Assembly: GCA_905233785.1 (NCBI GenBank)
Contig: CAJOCV010000115.1
Coordinates: forward strand, 1-13,370
Source: an uncultured Oscillospiraceae bacterium
GTDB lineage: Bacteria; Bacillota; Clostridia; Oscillospirales; Oscillospiraceae
DNA length: 13,370 bases
Reading direction: 5' to 3'
Shown here: piece by piece, positions 12,495-13,370 of the stretch
Position numbering within the stretch: position 1 is the first letter of the stretch
Layout of the letters: each line of letters opens with the position of its first letter
Program-made: the position numbers and the translations under genes
The notes under the pieces: generated by a model
Told to the model about the DNA's origin: nothing
What the model saw: the letters and a program-made list of their open reading frames with translations, nothing else
The model's database searches: none

Positions 12495-13370
12495 ATGAAA
12501 CTTGGCATTGTAGGTCTGCCCAATGTGGGTAAGACGACGCTTTTTAACGCCCTCACCGGCTCGAGAGCCGAGACCAGCAGCTATTCCAACGCCTCCGCAA
12601 GACCCAATATCGGCGCCGCGAAGGTGCCGGACGAGCGGCTTGACTGGCTGGCGGAATACTATCACCCCAAGAAGTATTCCCCCGCCACCATCGACTTTGT
12701 GGATGTGCCGGGCGTGAGCGGCGGCGGCAAGGGCAACGAGGTCTTTCAAGCCATCCGCCAGGTGGACGCGCTGGTCGAGGTCGTAAGATGCTTCGACAAT
12801 GAGGATGTTTTCCTTGAGAGCGCCGACGCGGTGCGTGACGCGGAGAGCTTTGAGCTGGAGCTCATTCTCGCGGACATCGAGATCGTGGAGCGCAGACTGG
12901 AGCGCGCGAAGAAGAACGCCAAGGGCGGCGACAAGAAGTATAAGCGTGAATGTGAAATGTGCCAGGCGCTGCTCGCACATCTCACCGAGGAAAAGCCCGC
13001 CCGCGACTTTGAGTTTACCGAGGACGACCAGGACATCCTCACAGACGGCGGTCTTCTGACTGTAAAGCCCGTGATCTACGCGGCAAACCTTGACGAGGAG
13101 GGCATGAGCCATGTCTCCGAAAACGCAAACTTCAAGGCGCTGAGCGAGTACGCGGCGAAGCACGGCGCGGCAGTGCTGCCCGTGGCGGCGAAGTTTGAAG
13201 AGGACATCGCGGACATGGACCCCGAGGACGCACAGCTTTTCATGCAAGATCTCGGCCTGACCGAGACCGGCCTTGACCGCCTGATCCGTACCTCATACAA
13301 TCTGCTGGGCTACATTTCCTTCCTGACCGCGGGCGAGGACGATGTGCACGCCTGGACCATCGTGAAGGGC
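12495..13370 (+). CDS. YchF/Ola1-like P-loop NTPase with TGS domain, divergent, 3' end outside window
   Basis: An open frame of 292 codons runs off the window edge. AAAAGGAG lies about 10 nt before the ATG. The P-loop is GLPNVGKTT (7-15), G3 is DVPG (70-73) and the base-recognition motif is NLDE (198-201), the N-x-x-E type that makes YchF prefer ATP over GTP. A charged coiled coil lies at about 112-165 (RRLERAKKNAKGGDKKYKRE), and FLTAGEDDVHAWTIVKG opens the TGS/DUF933 domain. Against E. coli YchF (363 aa) the order is the same. However, the switch I motif N-[FY]-P-F-C-T-I-E-P-N is SYSNASARPN here, and the segment after G3 (GVSGGGKGNEVF) is about five residues shorter. It is therefore a divergent member or paralogue. 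Known YchF proteins bind ribosomes; the role here is uncertain. Confidence 0.88.
   Translation, partial: MKLGIVGLPNVGKTTLFNALTGSRAETSSYSNASARPNIGAAKVPDERLDWLAEYYHPKKYSPATIDFVDVPGVSGGGKGNEVFQAIRQVDALVEVVRCFDNEDVFLESADAVRDAESFELELILADIEIVERRLERAKKNAKGGDKKYKRECEMCQALLAHLTEEKPARDFEFTEDDQDILTDGGLLTVKPVIYAANLDEEGMSHVSENANFKALSEYAAKHGAAVLPVAAKFEEDIADMDPEDAQLFMQDLGLTETGLDRLIRTSYNLLGYISFLTAGEDDVHAWTIVKG

Overview
The window looks like chromosomal DNA of a gut-type Gram-positive Clostridia bacterium, most plausibly Oscillospiraceae/Ruminococcaceae. The signs are strong AGGAGG-type ribosome binding sites, Gram-positive style signal peptides, a BlaI/M56 regulator pair, a transketolase split into two genes, a Clostridia-type FGGY sugar kinase next to araA, GC-rich coding DNA, and intergenic spaces full of small palindromic repeats. 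The assignment is inference; no rRNA or tRNA is present to test it.

Region 1 (10-3147, minus strand) is a probable four-gene secreted/surface operon: a signal-peptide beta-helix protein, a 465-residue exported protein, a 171-residue C-terminal-type domain overlapping it by ATGA (possibly one gene broken by a frameshift), and a 41-residue peptide with a KPEVAI...DVLTTS signature. A perfect-looking sigma-A promoter (TTGACA-17-TATATA) about 385 nt upstream can drive it. Its leader crosses a paired-hairpin repeat.

Region 2 (3683-5448, plus strand) is divergent from region 1. It encodes a BlaI/MecI-type repressor, an M56 membrane metalloprotease with HExxH but no penicillin-binding sensor domain, and an 80-residue secreted peptide. 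The two promoters lie about 50 bp apart in an AT-rich spacer with shared CTATT half-sites, so the repressor may control both operons. This is the most interesting functional unit here, although a regulatory circuit is only inferred.

Region 3 (5449-6157) has no gene. It holds nested hairpins, one copy of a roughly 141-bp MITE-like element, a dispersed 37-bp palindrome, a minus-strand terminator, and the stranded 3' end (half of domain V plus domain VI) of a group II intron.

Region 4 (6158-10961, minus strand) is a pentose operon in the order araA, FGGY kinase (probable ribulokinase), transketolase N-terminal half, transketolase C-terminal half. Stop/start overlaps or very short gaps link the genes, a TTGACA-17-TATACT promoter precedes araA, and a strong terminator follows the transketolase. 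Arabinose would be isomerised to ribulose and phosphorylated, and the pentose phosphate passed to transketolase. AraD, the epimerase in between, is not in the window.

Region 5 (10962-13370) holds the araA leader, a second MITE copy, a HAD-family phosphatase, a promoter, a 181-bp hairpin-rich element lying between that promoter and the next gene, and a divergent YchF-like GTPase cut by the window edge.
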